From Candidatus Accumulibacter necessarius (GTDB lineage: Bacteria; Pseudomonadota; Gammaproteobacteria; Burkholderiales; Rhodocyclaceae), in assembly GCA_017302435.1 (NCBI GenBank), contig JAFLDL010000016.1, positions 1 to 64,000 on the forward strand: 64,000 nucleotides of DNA, written 5' to 3'. The position numbers were made by a program, and so were the translations under genes. Positions within the stretch are counted from its first letter, which is position 1. Each line of letters opens with the position of its first letter. Below the pieces are notes generated by a model. It searched no databases. It had not been told where the DNA came from and worked only from the letters and a program-made list of their open reading frames with translations. Below, piece by piece: positions 44,280 to 53,259 of this stretch.

Positions 44280-46736
44280 ACCGCCCCCATCTTCTTGAGG
44301 TGTTCATCGACGCGGGCGGCAAGCATCGCAACCTCGCCGGTGAGCTGCGGCAGCGGCACGGCGTAGCGTTCAGCGAGCAGCCGAATCCGACCCGTGAGCG
44401 TCTGTGACACCCGGTCCAGTTCGCCCTGCACCGCGGCGGCCAGGGCGGCCAGCCACCTTGTCGTCCACGACGAGGGTCTTGATCTCGTCCTCGGTGAGCT
44501 GGCCGTACTTGGCGGCCACCTTGGCCATCAGCGCATCCTGCGCGGCCTTGAGCTTGGCGCCGGTGTCGGCGTCGTGCTCGATGACGGCCAGGTAGTCCTG
44601 CAGTACCTTGCGCTCGTCAGCGGTGTCGGGGTCGGTCTTGCCGATCTCCTTCAGCCGCGCCACGACGCTGGCCTTGGTCAGCTTGTCCTTGTCATTCTTC
44701 GCATCTTCCAGCAGGCCGCCTTCGCCACCATGCTCCTCGGCCATCTCTTCCATCTGCTGCGCCAGGGCGGCGAGCTGCGCCTCCAGCGCCTCGATGGCAG
44801 CCTGCTCTTGGGCAAAGTAGCGGGCGATGACGAGCGCGGGCGGGATCAGTTCGGCGGCGTACTTCTTCTTGCCGAGCGCGAAGTCGGGCCGCGTCTTGGT
44901 CTTGCTGGCCTTGTCTTCGATGATGAGCCGGGGCTGGGCGGCCGCCACCCAGCCGTCGGTGGCGATGAGGTAGCAGTCGTCCTGCATCGTCTCGCCCCAG
45001 TAGTCCATCAGGTGCTGGTAGATGTCGTAGGCGTTCAGCAGCGGGGCGTGCTCGAAGCTGGCGAGCAGCGCCTCGGCGATGTTCTCGATCAGGGCCTTGG
45101 GGTGGCCGTCCTGGGCAAAGCCGCGCAGGTGCGGGCTGTTGGCGGCCCTCCATTGCGCAAACAGCTTCGTGGCGGTGACGATGAAGGCGGTGAACTCGGC
45201 GTGGCCAAAGATGGCGGGCTTGATGTCGGCGGGCGCGACGCGAAGCTGGCTGTAGCCCAGGCGGCTGGCGGGCTCGAACAGCGCGGCGCGCACGCTGGGG
45301 AAGACCTGCCAGTAGGGCGCCAGCGCGTCGAGGTCGCGGTCGGGGATGCCGCCGCGCAGGTGGGCGTCGATGTCCTGCAGGTCCTCGGGCCCGGTGCTGT
45401 CGATGTAGCGCGGCAGGTTGAGGTTGAAGTCGTTCTTCGGGTCGCTGATCTCGGCCAGCGGCACCCGGCGTGCGTAGCCGGGGATGTCTACCTGGCGGAT
45501 GAAGGTGTCGACGATGCGGTGGATGTCCTGCTCGCGCAGGCGGTTCTTCGGGCCGTCCTTGCGGAAGCCCTTGCTGGCGTCGATCATGAAGATGCGGCCC
45601 TTAGCCGATGCGCGGGCCTGGGCCTGTGCCTTGTCCAGCACGATGATGCAGGCGGGGATGCCGGTGCCGTAGAACAGGTTGGCCGGCAGGCCGATGATGC
45701 CCAGGATGTAGCCACGCTGGACGAGGTTCTTGCGGATCACGCCCTCGGCGTTGCCGCGGAACAGCACGCCGTGCGGCAGGATGCAGGCGCCACGGCCGGT
45801 GCTCTTGAGCGAGCGCAGGATGTGCAGCAGGTAGGCGTAGTCGCCCTGCTTGGCGGGCGGCGTGCCGTAGTGCCTGAAGCGTTCGTGCGGGTCGTTGGCG
45901 GGGTCGAGGCCGGTGCTCCAGCGCTTGTCGCTGAAGGGCGGATTGGCGACGACGTAATCGAAGGTCTTGAGCTGGCCGGCGGGGTTAAAGAATAGTGGGT
46001 TGGCCAGCGTGTTGCCCTGCTTGACCAGGGCCGTGGGGTTGTCGTGCAGGATCATGTTCATGCGCGCCAAGCCGGCGGTAGCGGAGTCCTTTTCCTGCCC
46101 GTAGAGCGTGACCTTGGCGGTGGCCGCATCGCCCACCTTGAGCAGCAGCGAGCCCGAGCCGCAGGTGGGGTCGTACACCGTGGTGTCGCTGCTGGTCTTG
46201 GCGCTGGCGATGCCCAGGATGCTGGCCATCACGCGGCTGACCTCGGCCGGCGTGTAGAACTGGCCCTTGCTCTTGCCACTCTCGGTGGCGAAGTGCCGCA
46301 TCAGGTACTCATAGGCGTCGCCGAGGATGTCGTCGCCGTCGGCGCGGTTCTTCGAGAAGTCGAGCGCCGGGTTCTCGAAGATGGCGATCAGGTTGGTTAG
46401 CCGGTCGACCTGCTCCTTGCCGCTGCCCAGCTTGGTGGCGTCGGCGAAGTCCGGCATGTCGGACAGCTTGTTGGCTGCGGCCAGCGGCCCGAGGATCTTC
46501 TTGTTGATCTGGTCGCCGATGTCGCTCTTGCCCTTGAGCGCGACCATGTCTGCGAAGCCGGCGCCCGGCGGAATGATGATCGGCGCGAAGGGCTGGCCGG
46601 CGAACTTGTCGCTGATGTACTTCACGAACAGCAGCACGAGGACGTAGTCCTTGTACTGGCTGGCGTCCATGCCGCCGCGCAGCTCGTCGCAGCTTTGCCA
46701 GAGGGAGGAGTAGAGCTCGGATTTCTTGAGGGCCAT
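44270..46736 (-). CDS. hsdM: Type I methyltransferase subunit HsdM, with an apparent C-terminal frameshift
   Basis: An adenine-N6 methyltransferase. Start MALKKSELYSSLWQSCDELR at 46736; SAM motif DPTCGSGSLLLKV; catalytic NPPF in VVANPPFSDKRWS; GIIGLPANLFYGTGIPACII. The main frame reads to a stop at 44370, but its last residues (KVAGRPGRRGAGRTGPG) are nonsense. Removing one base near 44455-44458 restores DDKWLAALAAAVQGELDRVS, TGRIRLLAERYAVPLPQLTG and VDEHLKKMGAVWA, ending at 44270 in overlap with the hsdS start. The family C-terminus contacts HsdS, so the frameshifted product probably assembles poorly. It could also be a sequencing error. Confidence 0.88.
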
Positions 46737-46987
46737 AGCGGGTCTTGTTCGCGTCCTGATGCCATTTGGCACAAGCGTGCGACTTTACAGCATGGACGGA
46801 GGCGGACAAAAGGAAATAAATCGAGGCAAGTCGCGATGCCACTTCGAGTGCGGTTTTGCGAAACAGATTCAGCGGCCCGGGTCATCAAGTGGTTCAAGAC
46901 CCAAGCCAGCCAGCCGTCGCTTCATCAGCCCAAGCCGTTCGGCCATGCCCGCCCATGACGCATTGGTGAAAGCATCATGCTCGGCGT

Positions 46988-47197
46988 TCAGCCGACACGC
47001 TTCAAGCCTTCGTCCTGCTCTTTGAGCATCGCCCTCAGCACTTTCATTTCATCACGCCAGCCGCCCTTGAAGGCGTTCTGTGACGCCTTCGCCTTGCCCA
47101 CTTCGGATTTCGGCCCGGTCGATTTCTCCCACGGTTTCCAGCGCCGGATTAATTCCGCTCGCAATGCTTTGTGCTCCGGTGTTCTCAAATAGCTCAT
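46988..47197 (-). CDS. Small island protein (TGPKSEVGKA-type)
   Basis: About 69 residues from the second Met (MSYLRTPEHKALRAELIRRW; a longer version starts at 47233). STGPKSEVGKAKASQNAFKG matches a motif (TGPKT-EGKA-SS-NA-KHG) of short proteins found in prophages and islands; function unknown. It overlaps the 3' end of the previous gene in another frame. Beyond the stop at 46988 the other frame continues as CRLNAEHDAFTNASWAGMAE and RLGLMKRRLAGLGLEPLDDP to about 46869, so a frameshift may have cut the protein short. Confidence 0.5.
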   Translation of the reverse strand: MSYLRTPEHKALRAELIRRWKPWEKSTGPKSEVGKAKASQNAFKGGWRDEMKVLRAMLKEQDEGLKRVG

Positions 47198-47720
47198 AGC
47201 GTTCTCCTGATAGTTTGCTTTGTTGATTTTCAAAATTTTCCGCCTGCGAGATTTGCCCGTTATTTACCTGCTGATTATTGGCAATGTTCGCCTGTTTTAC
47301 GAAGGCCACGCTTCGCGGGTTCTTCATTTCGGCTAATGCCTCGATAGTCCGCACTGCCTGCGCTTGCGCCTTCAAGCCCAGCCGCAGATAGGCGTCCATC
47401 TGTTTCAGGTAGTCCTGATTGATTGCCCGCCTTGACAGGTTGGTGAATATGGATTGCAGCGCCACTGCCTGCGAAAGCAACATGGCCTCGCATTTCTTCA
47501 GGTCGCCGCCCCACAACTTTTTGATTGAACCATTCAATTCCTCGTAGACTTCGATTAAGCCGCCTTGCTGCTCACCAAATACCGACTTTCTGTATGCCTC
47601 GATTACTGCCGCCGCATTGATCGCACTTGATAGATTGGTCTTGGCTTTGTCCTTTTCCTGTTTCGCTTTTGCGGCCTCATCTATCACCGCCGGTTGTTTC
47701 TTCGCATTGGTCGCCATCAT
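47052..47720 (-). CDS. Conserved island protein of unknown function
   Basis: A 222-residue, glutamine- and alanine-rich, mainly helical protein: MMATNAKKQPAVIDEAAKAK, VLNK-like GDLKKCEAMLLSQAVALQSI and LRLGLKAQAQAVRTIEALAE. The region ANIANNQQVNNGQISQAENF and the ending ALETVGEIDRAE are shared, as I remember, with proteins of satellites and integrative elements. It overlaps the upstream gene by ATGA and the downstream small gene by about 150 bases in a different frame. Function unknown. Confidence 0.65.
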   Translation of the reverse strand: MMATNAKKQPAVIDEAAKAKQEKDKAKTNLSSAINAAAVIEAYRKSVFGEQQGGLIEVYEELNGSIKKLWGGDLKKCEAMLLSQAVALQSIFTNLSRRAINQDYLKQMDAYLRLGLKAQAQAVRTIEALAEMKNPRSVAFVKQANIANNQQVNNGQISQAENFENQQSKLSGERYELFENTGAQSIASGINPALETVGEIDRAEIRSGQGEGVTERLQGRLA

Positions 47721-48445
47721 TCACCGCCTTTCTGAACTAGTCCCGGCCAGCGTTCTGCGCCGGTTCGTTGATCTGAATCATTCGCGCCTGGTACATAGCC
47801 CACGCATCGCAACAGCCGCGCTGGGTCTGGTCGATAACCGCGATTGGCGACCACCAGCGCTCCACGTTCCGGCTTGGCAATGGTGCAAGCCCGCCCCCGC
47901 AGGTTGAGGCATTGCGAACAGGTGCGCCGGTCATCTGGGAAGGCTTCCAGCTTCGGCAGTTCCGCCGCCGCTCGCCTAGCGAAGTAGTCCCGCGCATCCG
48001 AATCCCGCTGGCACCGACCGAAGACTTCGGCAATGATCGCCTTGTCGGTTTCCTCGATCAGCGCCAACCATGCCCGGATTGCCGTTTCCTCTTCAGCGGT
48101 AAGGGGGGTGGGCGGTTGCCGGGTGGTCGGGGTAAAAGGTTCCGCCGCTACCGCGTCCGAGTGCCGATCCAGAACGTCGGCATGGGTCGCTTCGGGACAG
48201 CAGGTGACTTCCACCGGATCGCGGTCGATGAAGTGCACCAGCCAGCGCCGGGAAGCGGTCGCCGGATCGTCAGCGCCGACTCTTGCCCGGGATGCGGTTT
48301 GCCCTTGTGGGGACTTTGCGACAGCGACAGTTGCGACACTTGCGACAGTTCGCCCCCTTGCCCCTGCTTGTGTCGCAACAGTCGCAGGTGTCGCTGTCGC
48401 AAACCTGCCGGCTTGCTTCTCTCGAAGTCTGGATAGCAGGCTCAT
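47717..48445 (-). CDS. Hypothetical protein with C-terminal Cys motif
   Basis: A 242-residue protein. The N-terminus is rich in Ala/Thr/Val (ATPATVATQAGARGRTVASV), likely disordered. The middle (TAEEETAIRAWLALIEETDK) is helical and resembles a small-protein region seen after phage primases. The end contains RTCSQCLNLRGRACTIAKPE, a probable zinc or iron-sulfur site, and CVGYVPG. It is coupled to the primase gene (ATGA) and to the next gene (ATGA), so it belongs to the replication module. Function unknown. Confidence 0.65.
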   Translation of the reverse strand: MSLLSRLREKQAGRFATATPATVATQAGARGRTVASVATVAVAKSPQGQTASRARVGADDPATASRRWLVHFIDRDPVEVTCCPEATHADVLDRHSDAVAAEPFTPTTRQPPTPLTAEEETAIRAWLALIEETDKAIIAEVFGRCQRDSDARDYFARRAAAELPKLEAFPDDRRTCSQCLNLRGRACTIAKPERGALVVANRGYRPDPARLLRCVGYVPGANDSDQRTGAERWPGLVQKGGE

Positions 48446-51000
48446 CGCATTGCCCCCACCAGCGCCGGATTCACCTTTATGGTTTTCCGCCGCCCCTCTT
48501 GTGCCACCCTCACGCGGTCAAGCTCTTCCAGTTCCCGCAAAGCCCCCGCCAGATTTTCCTTGTCGCGTATCGGCCCAAGCCGTTGCGCTTCGCGGGTCGG
48601 GACAAGATGCGTCCTCTCCCGCCGGCAATATTCGATCAGCCAGGTATCCAGCCGCGACGCATCTGCCAGTTCCGCCGGCAGCGCAATCTCGCCAAAGAAG
48701 CGCCGCGATTCGTGCAGGTGCCATGCCGCAATCAGGCTTGCACTCTCGAATGCCGCGATTCCGATCGCGCCGCCCGCCCCCTCGAACATCTGGAACAGTG
48801 CCGCCAGCCGTGCCGCGCTGTCGGCGGATTTGCTCGCCACGTCCCGCACGTCGTAAAGCTCGCCGCCGCTCGCCAGTTCGCTTTCAATGGCATCGTGATA
48901 GCTCACCCATGCCGCTTTCGCTTCCGAGGTCAGGGGCAGCATGGGCGGGGTCAAAATACCGTCATCGTCGATTGGCACAGGTTTATTGAGCAGGGCAGTA
49001 ATGCGCCGATTGAATTCGGATAGAGCCGGGCTACCCGAGACGGGCGGGGTATAGAACCGCGTCCCCATCGTGCTTTCCGGCCACGCCACAAGAAACCGAG
49101 CAAGGAAGCCCGTGCCACGCGCCAGCCCCTTTGTCGCATCAAAGAATGCCCGCAGGGTTGATTCCTGAATCATCAAGCCCATCGTCAGCCGCGCTCCGCG
49201 AACATCCCGGCTTCGCTCTTCATCGCTTCGATCAGACTGATAGCGCCCGCCGTCCCATAACTTATTGAGTAGCGCGAGGTTCCGCATGGCGCTTTCCTTG
49301 CTCATGCCATGCGCCCCGAAAACAATCCCGGCCTCGTTCGATACCACGCCAGCCGACGGCCAATCCATTTGCAATTTCTTCGCCAGCCCTTCGGGGGTCG
49401 CATCCTCGCGGATCAGTTTCGGCACTCTTGGCGGTTCCGGCTTGTCGCGTTCACGCTCGGCCAGGTCGCCGCGCAGCTTATCGACGGGCTTGCCCGCTTT
49501 CGCCGCCGCCCGGATTGACGACAGAATGCCCTCGCGCTCGGCCTCCCACGCCGAAAGTGCAGCCCGGTAGTCTTTAATCAGCGGTTTGGCGATTTCGGCT
49601 TGCGCGTCCTGGTAGTCAAGTATCGGCTTGGTGAACATCTTGTCGGCCTGTGATTTCCGCTCGCCACTATCCGCAATGGTCAGGATGAAAAGCCCGACGG
49701 GAGCAGAAAGAATCTCGTCGCGTCGCACATCCGCATGGGCTTGTGCGGCCAGCGACAGCGCCGCCAGCGCCGACGATGCCACCATCGGGACAGGTGCCTT
49801 GACGAAGCCCACGACCTCTTCTACCGCTGCCCTTATCGGCAGGGGCAGGGCATCCAGCGGATAGGGTTCCGGTTCCACCTTCGCCGCCAGGGGGTGCGGA
49901 TCAGGCCAGGACAGGGTTGCATTCGCAGTCGCCAGCACGCCAGAGAAATCGACTGACGGCCCTTGGCGTTGCTCCCGGGGCCTGTCTACCAGCGCCCGCA
50001 CGTCCGCCCAGGACTTGTCAGCACAGGAATTGTGCTGACACTTAAAACCCAAAGCGCCGCCGGTTTTTCTGAAGATCGCCGCCTCGCCCTTGCCGTGCTC
50101 CGGGTTGAACGGGCAGTGCGCCAGCTTGTAGCGCTCGCTTCCTTCATGGGCGTCTTGCTCGAATTCGATACCCAAGCGCCCCAGGAAGTTGCCCAGGCCG
50201 AAAGCGCCGGTCCGCCCGTTGCCGGGTTGATAGCTGGCGGGTTGCGCTACCGACTTGGCCGGTAGCCATGCGCGCAGTTGATCGACTGTGACCACTTCGC
50301 GGCGCTCCGGTGTCGCCACCAGTTGCGACAATCGCCAGGGTGCCAGCGGGGTATGGTCGCCCTTGGTCGCCACCGTGCCGTACAGCTTGGTAATCCGGCC
50401 CGCATTGAAAACGCTTTGGTCGACCTCCACTTGATCGGTGTCGAACCTCGCCGCCAGCCCGACCAAGACGCCCTTGACCAAATCTCGGCTTTCGCTGTCG
50501 TTGGGAAGATCAAGCGGGTAGACCAAATGAAAGCCGTTGCCGGATTCGGCCGCGAGAGGATCAGGCCAGCCTGCAGCCTTCAATGACTGGTAGCACGCCC
50601 GCGCCACCGTCTTGGACGCTTCAAGCTGTGCGTCGGTCGCGCTCGTGTCGGTCGGTCTGGCCGGGTCGAAATCGAGCAGCAGCCAGCGCCGCCGGGTAAT
50701 TTGTGCATCCGTCGTCGTGGCCGCCGCACCGAGTTCAATTCTGTTGCAGTAGCGCGCCAGCAATTGCGGGTCGATCGGGTTGAGGGTCACATAGACCGCC
50801 GCGCCGCCACTGTTCAGCCGCATCGCGTGCTCTGCCAGTTGTCGCCGGTGCTCGCCGTCGAAGTATCCCGCGTCGGTGCGCTTGCGCCCCTTGGTAAAGG
50901 ATCGAATCTCGATCACGTCATCAGGCTGAAACAGCGCTGCAAGCGCGTTGAGAATTGCGGACTGGTCGGCTTGCGGCATTGGAAAGGGTGCATTCATCAT
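48442..51000 (-). CDS. Island replication primase/helicase (DUF3987 type)
   Basis: An 852-residue protein. The N-terminal about 250 residues resemble an archaeo-eukaryotic-type primase/prim-pol fold (RRRWLLLDFDPARPTDTSAT, SGNGFHLVYPLDLP, TKLYGTVATKGDHTPLAPWR). A Cys/His segment follows (HCPFNPEHGKGEAAIF, CQHNSCADKSWADV). The C-terminal half is DUF3987 (PYPLDALPLPIRAAVEEVVG; MVASSALAALSLAAQAHADV; LFILTIADSGERKSQADKMF as the P-loop region with SGERKS). Proteins of this kind replicate satellites and islands after excision. It is the first gene of a four-gene coupled operon. Confidence 0.85.
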   Translation of the reverse strand: MMNAPFPMPQADQSAILNALAALFQPDDVIEIRSFTKGRKRTDAGYFDGEHRRQLAEHAMRLNSGGAAVYVTLNPIDPQLLARYCNRIELGAAATTTDAQITRRRWLLLDFDPARPTDTSATDAQLEASKTVARACYQSLKAAGWPDPLAAESGNGFHLVYPLDLPNDSESRDLVKGVLVGLAARFDTDQVEVDQSVFNAGRITKLYGTVATKGDHTPLAPWRLSQLVATPERREVVTVDQLRAWLPAKSVAQPASYQPGNGRTGAFGLGNFLGRLGIEFEQDAHEGSERYKLAHCPFNPEHGKGEAAIFRKTGGALGFKCQHNSCADKSWADVRALVDRPREQRQGPSVDFSGVLATANATLSWPDPHPLAAKVEPEPYPLDALPLPIRAAVEEVVGFVKAPVPMVASSALAALSLAAQAHADVRRDEILSAPVGLFILTIADSGERKSQADKMFTKPILDYQDAQAEIAKPLIKDYRAALSAWEAEREGILSSIRAAAKAGKPVDKLRGDLAERERDKPEPPRVPKLIREDATPEGLAKKLQMDWPSAGVVSNEAGIVFGAHGMSKESAMRNLALLNKLWDGGRYQSDRSDEERSRDVRGARLTMGLMIQESTLRAFFDATKGLARGTGFLARFLVAWPESTMGTRFYTPPVSGSPALSEFNRRITALLNKPVPIDDDGILTPPMLPLTSEAKAAWVSYHDAIESELASGGELYDVRDVASKSADSAARLAALFQMFEGAGGAIGIAAFESASLIAAWHLHESRRFFGEIALPAELADASRLDTWLIEYCRRERTHLVPTREAQRLGPIRDKENLAGALRELEELDRVRVAQEGRRKTIKVNPALVGAMR

Positions 51001-51184
51001 TTGCGCCCTCTCTGCCAGCCGCGTTTCTGCTTCCGGTTGCGCGACGGCTTTACGGCACTGGCGAGACTGAACCAGCCTTTAAGCGGGTCAGTTGCGGTAT
51101 CATAGCGATCGTCAAGTGTAGTATTTTGGGTCGCGCGGTTGCCACCGTTGCGGCCCGTTCCTTTTATGGTCACGGTCGCCGCCC

Positions 51185-51415
51185 CTATGCCGTTGCGCCG
51201 GTTTCGCGTGTGCGCTTTTCCAGCCAGGCGAGCAGATCGCTACGGCGGTACCGTACCTTGCGCCCGATCTTGATGAAGGGAAGGTTGTACCGACCGACAC
51301 TGCGCCACACAGAGAGTGTGCCGGGTGCCACAGTCAGCAGCGCCGCCGCCGCTTGCTCGTCCAGCAGGTCGGCGCCTGCTGCGATTAGATTACAGAGATT
51401 TTGAGTAGTCATCAT
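51185..51415 (-). CDS. AlpA/MerR-like helix-turn-helix protein (putative excisionase or regulator)
   Basis: A 76-residue protein with a single winged helix: LLDEQAAAALLTVAPGTLSV, then W-R--G-YNLPFIKIGRKVRY and RRSDLLAWLEKR. This is the helix_turn_helix_17 (AlpA/excisionase) family that controls integrase directionality or island gene expression. ATG at 51415 has GGAG 5 bases upstream; a longer frame to 51439 lacks a good signal. It stands before the primase operon. Confidence 0.88.
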   Translation of the reverse strand: MMTTQNLCNLIAAGADLLDEQAAAALLTVAPGTLSVWRSVGRYNLPFIKIGRKVRYRRSDLLAWLEKRTRETGATA

Positions 51416-51618
51416 TCGCTCCAATTGAGAACTGCACAACGCAGGTCACGGAGCGAATGCTAGATAAATGGAAATTGGTCGAATAGCCGGTGCGGTTCAG
51501 AAAACCCGCCCCGAAAAATGGGGGTCGGGTGGGTAGGTTCCCCCGTTGGGGGTGGGTGGGTTCCAAGCCGTGCCAGCCCTGAAAGCCAGTATTGGAGCGG
51601 CTCTTGGGGGTGGGTAGA
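51416..51618. other. G-rich repeat region between island genes
   Basis: This stretch contains three similar G-rich blocks on the plus strand: GGGGTCGGGTGGGTAGG (about 51519-51535), GGGGGTGGGTGGG (about 51548-51560) and GGGGGTGGG (about 51605-51613). The minus-strand transcript would be C-rich here. They could form G-quadruplex structures or bind a protein. Promoter elements for the HTH gene should also be here. Confidence 0.4.
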
Positions 51619-52335
51619 TTACTCGCCGGGGGTCTTGGGTGCGCCGCCGCCGGGTTGCCAGTTCGCGACTTTCGCAACATCTTCTACGGCTTGGTTGACC
51701 GGCACTCCCTCATCGTCGGTCATAGCAAACTCCGCCGCGTGTTCCCGTAGCCATTTCATCAGGGCTTGCCTTGGATGTCTTCCGCCGGGATCGGTTACGG
51801 CTTGCCACGCCCGCACCGCCGCCGCCAACTTGGGGGCATAGCGAGAATTCTTCGGGTCAAGGTAATCGGGGGCATCGGTTGCCGTCGGGAAGAAAAAGTC
51901 AGTGCGGATACCCGCGTCTTCTAGCCATAGCCGCAGATCGGAAACCGCCACTCTTGTTTTTCCCCAGTTCGGTTCTTTGTTGATGACGTAGGTTCCTTCG
52001 TCGTCAGGCCATTGCCCATTTATCTCGGCAACATGCTCCCCACCCCAATAACCCCTTTCGTGCAGATTGTCTATGCCAGCCGTGTATCTCGGTTCCGCAT
52101 CATATTGGAGCTTCGCCCTCAGCTTTCTGTCATTGATCGCATTCACCAGCGCCGCAAGCGCAGTCTGAACCCATGAAATACCGTCGCTATCATTCAGGCC
52201 GGTTTCCGGGTTCCTGAAATACATCCCGCTTGCGTCAACCGCAGTCGGGTCAAAGCCCGCAATCAGCGCCGCCGCTTGTTCCACTGTCAACGGATCGGCA
52301 AGCCGCCAAAGCTGATTAATTTCTTTGAAGTCCAT
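51619..52335 (-). CDS. Conserved island protein of unknown function
   Basis: A 238-residue soluble protein: MDFKEINQLWRLADPLTVEQ, AAALIAGFDPTAVDASGMYF, YLDPKNSRYAPKLAAAVRAW, PRQALMKWLREHAAEFAMTD and KVANWQPGGGAPKTPGE. I recognise the DPK-RYAPKLAAAVRAW and VANWQPGGGAPKTPG blocks as recurrent in proteobacterial islands and prophages, next to AlpA-type regulators and integrases. The function is unknown. Independent gene between the YgiT-like and HTH genes. Confidence 0.7.
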   Translation of the reverse strand: MDFKEINQLWRLADPLTVEQAAALIAGFDPTAVDASGMYFRNPETGLNDSDGISWVQTALAALVNAINDRKLRAKLQYDAEPRYTAGIDNLHERGYWGGEHVAEINGQWPDDEGTYVINKEPNWGKTRVAVSDLRLWLEDAGIRTDFFFPTATDAPDYLDPKNSRYAPKLAAAVRAWQAVTDPGGRHPRQALMKWLREHAAEFAMTDDEGVPVNQAVEDVAKVANWQPGGGAPKTPGE

Positions 52336-52445
52336 AGCGCCCCTTTCACGCTCAGCCCTTGGTTCAGGATGCCACGCCAGCCGGGCAAGGGAACCCGGTT
52401 TTCTCTCCGTCGAGATAGGCGCGGCAAAACTCAGGTTTTCTCAGG

Positions 52446-52676
52446 TCACGCGGCCACCGCAAAGCGCCCCACGTCGATTTCCACGCCCGCCAGCGCCGCC
52501 TGTTCGGCTTGTTCCAGCAAGGCAGCGGTGACGGCCGCGTCCTGGAAGGCTTCGCCGCAGTTCTCGCAGACCAGCGCCGGGACTTCACGGAAAACGATCG
52601 TCATGCCGCCGCGTTTAAGTGGAACAGTCACAGCGCCGGGTCGGGTTTCGCCGTGTCGGCAGATTGGGCGCTTCAT
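52446..52676 (-). CDS. YgiT-type zinc-finger (MqsA-like) antitoxin, divergent
   Basis: A 76-residue protein starting MKRPICRHGETRPGAVTVPL, with VFREVPALVCENCGEAFQDA and a C-terminal helix. Typical members start MKCPICxHGET with two CxxC zinc knuckles. Here the first Cys is Arg, so the first knuckle is RxxC while the second (CENC) is intact, and zinc binding may be weakened. AAGGAG lies just upstream of the ATG at 52676. The usual toxin partner (DUF4258 or MqsR type) is not seen next to it. The neighbours are DUF2442 and DUF4160 genes. Confidence 0.75.
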   Translation of the reverse strand: MKRPICRHGETRPGAVTVPLKRGGMTIVFREVPALVCENCGEAFQDAAVTAALLEQAEQAALAGVEIDVGRFAVAA

Positions 52677-52733
52677 GGGTTTCTCCTTGTTGCCAGGTCC
52701 GCCAGCCATAGGGCGAAGTCGGGTAATCCACGC

Positions 52734-52994
52734 TCACGCGGCCCGGTCGCCATGCTGCGCGCGCATCAGATCGAGCAGGAATTCGGGCGCAAGGTCCGCG
52801 CCGTTTGCCCATGCCGCCGTGCGCATTACTGGATGCTGACTGGCCGTGGCGAACACGGCAGGATCGCGTAGCGCCTCGAACACTTCGCCGTCGATTTCAT
52901 CAGACAAATCCACTTCGCCAGCTTCGCCGTTGTTGAACCGCAGAAACAGGCGATAGCCGGACAGCGGGGTGACTTCCGTGGTGTGCAGGATCAT
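52734..52994 (-). CDS. DUF2442 protein
   Basis: An 86-residue protein: MILHTTEVTPLSGYRLFLRF, NNGEAGEVDLSDEIDGEVFE and ALRDPAVFATASQHPVMRTA, then WANGADLAPEFLLDLM. This is the DUF2442 fold (short beta-rich domain with the W-GADL-PEFL end). DUF2442 genes commonly follow DUF4160 genes in a compact pair regarded as toxin-antitoxin-like, without proven function. Here it begins 5 bases after the DUF4160 stop. Confidence 0.85.
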   Translation of the reverse strand: MILHTTEVTPLSGYRLFLRFNNGEAGEVDLSDEIDGEVFEALRDPAVFATASQHPVMRTAAWANGADLAPEFLLDLMRAQHGDRAA

Positions 52995-52999
52995 GATCG

Positions 53000-53257
53000 T
53001 TACTCCAGAGGATCAATCGGATTCAGCGGCTTCTTCTGTTGTGCAAGATTCCAGTCTGCTTCAATTTCGTTCCGATGCAGCGCCATCCATTCTCGAACCA
53101 TCGACAGTGCCCGGCCCGGTAGCGAACCGGCGTATACCTTGCCGTCCAGCGTCATCAAGGCTTCATGCTCGCCGTAGACGGCGTGAAAGTGCATTGGCGG
53201 GTGCTCGCGCCAGTTCATGTAAATGACGATGCCGAAGAACCGCGAGATTTCCGGCAT
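53000..53257 (-). CDS. DUF4160 protein
   Basis: An 85-residue protein: MPEISRFFGIVIYMNWREHP, PMHFHAVYGEHEALMTLDGK, GSLPGRALSMVREWMALHRN and EIEADWNLAQ. The HPPMHFHA...YGEHEA core with clustered His residues defines DUF4160. It starts 2 bases after the integrase stop and pairs with DUF2442. The pair may stabilise the element; that is inference. Confidence 0.87.
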   Translation of the reverse strand: MPEISRFFGIVIYMNWREHPPMHFHAVYGEHEALMTLDGKVYAGSLPGRALSMVREWMALHRNEIEADWNLAQQKKPLNPIDPLE

Positions 53258-53259
53258 GA

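Noticed and set aside
44394..45995. 533-codon plus-strand frame in hsdM
   Set aside because: Antisense shadow of hsdM; no recognisable domain.
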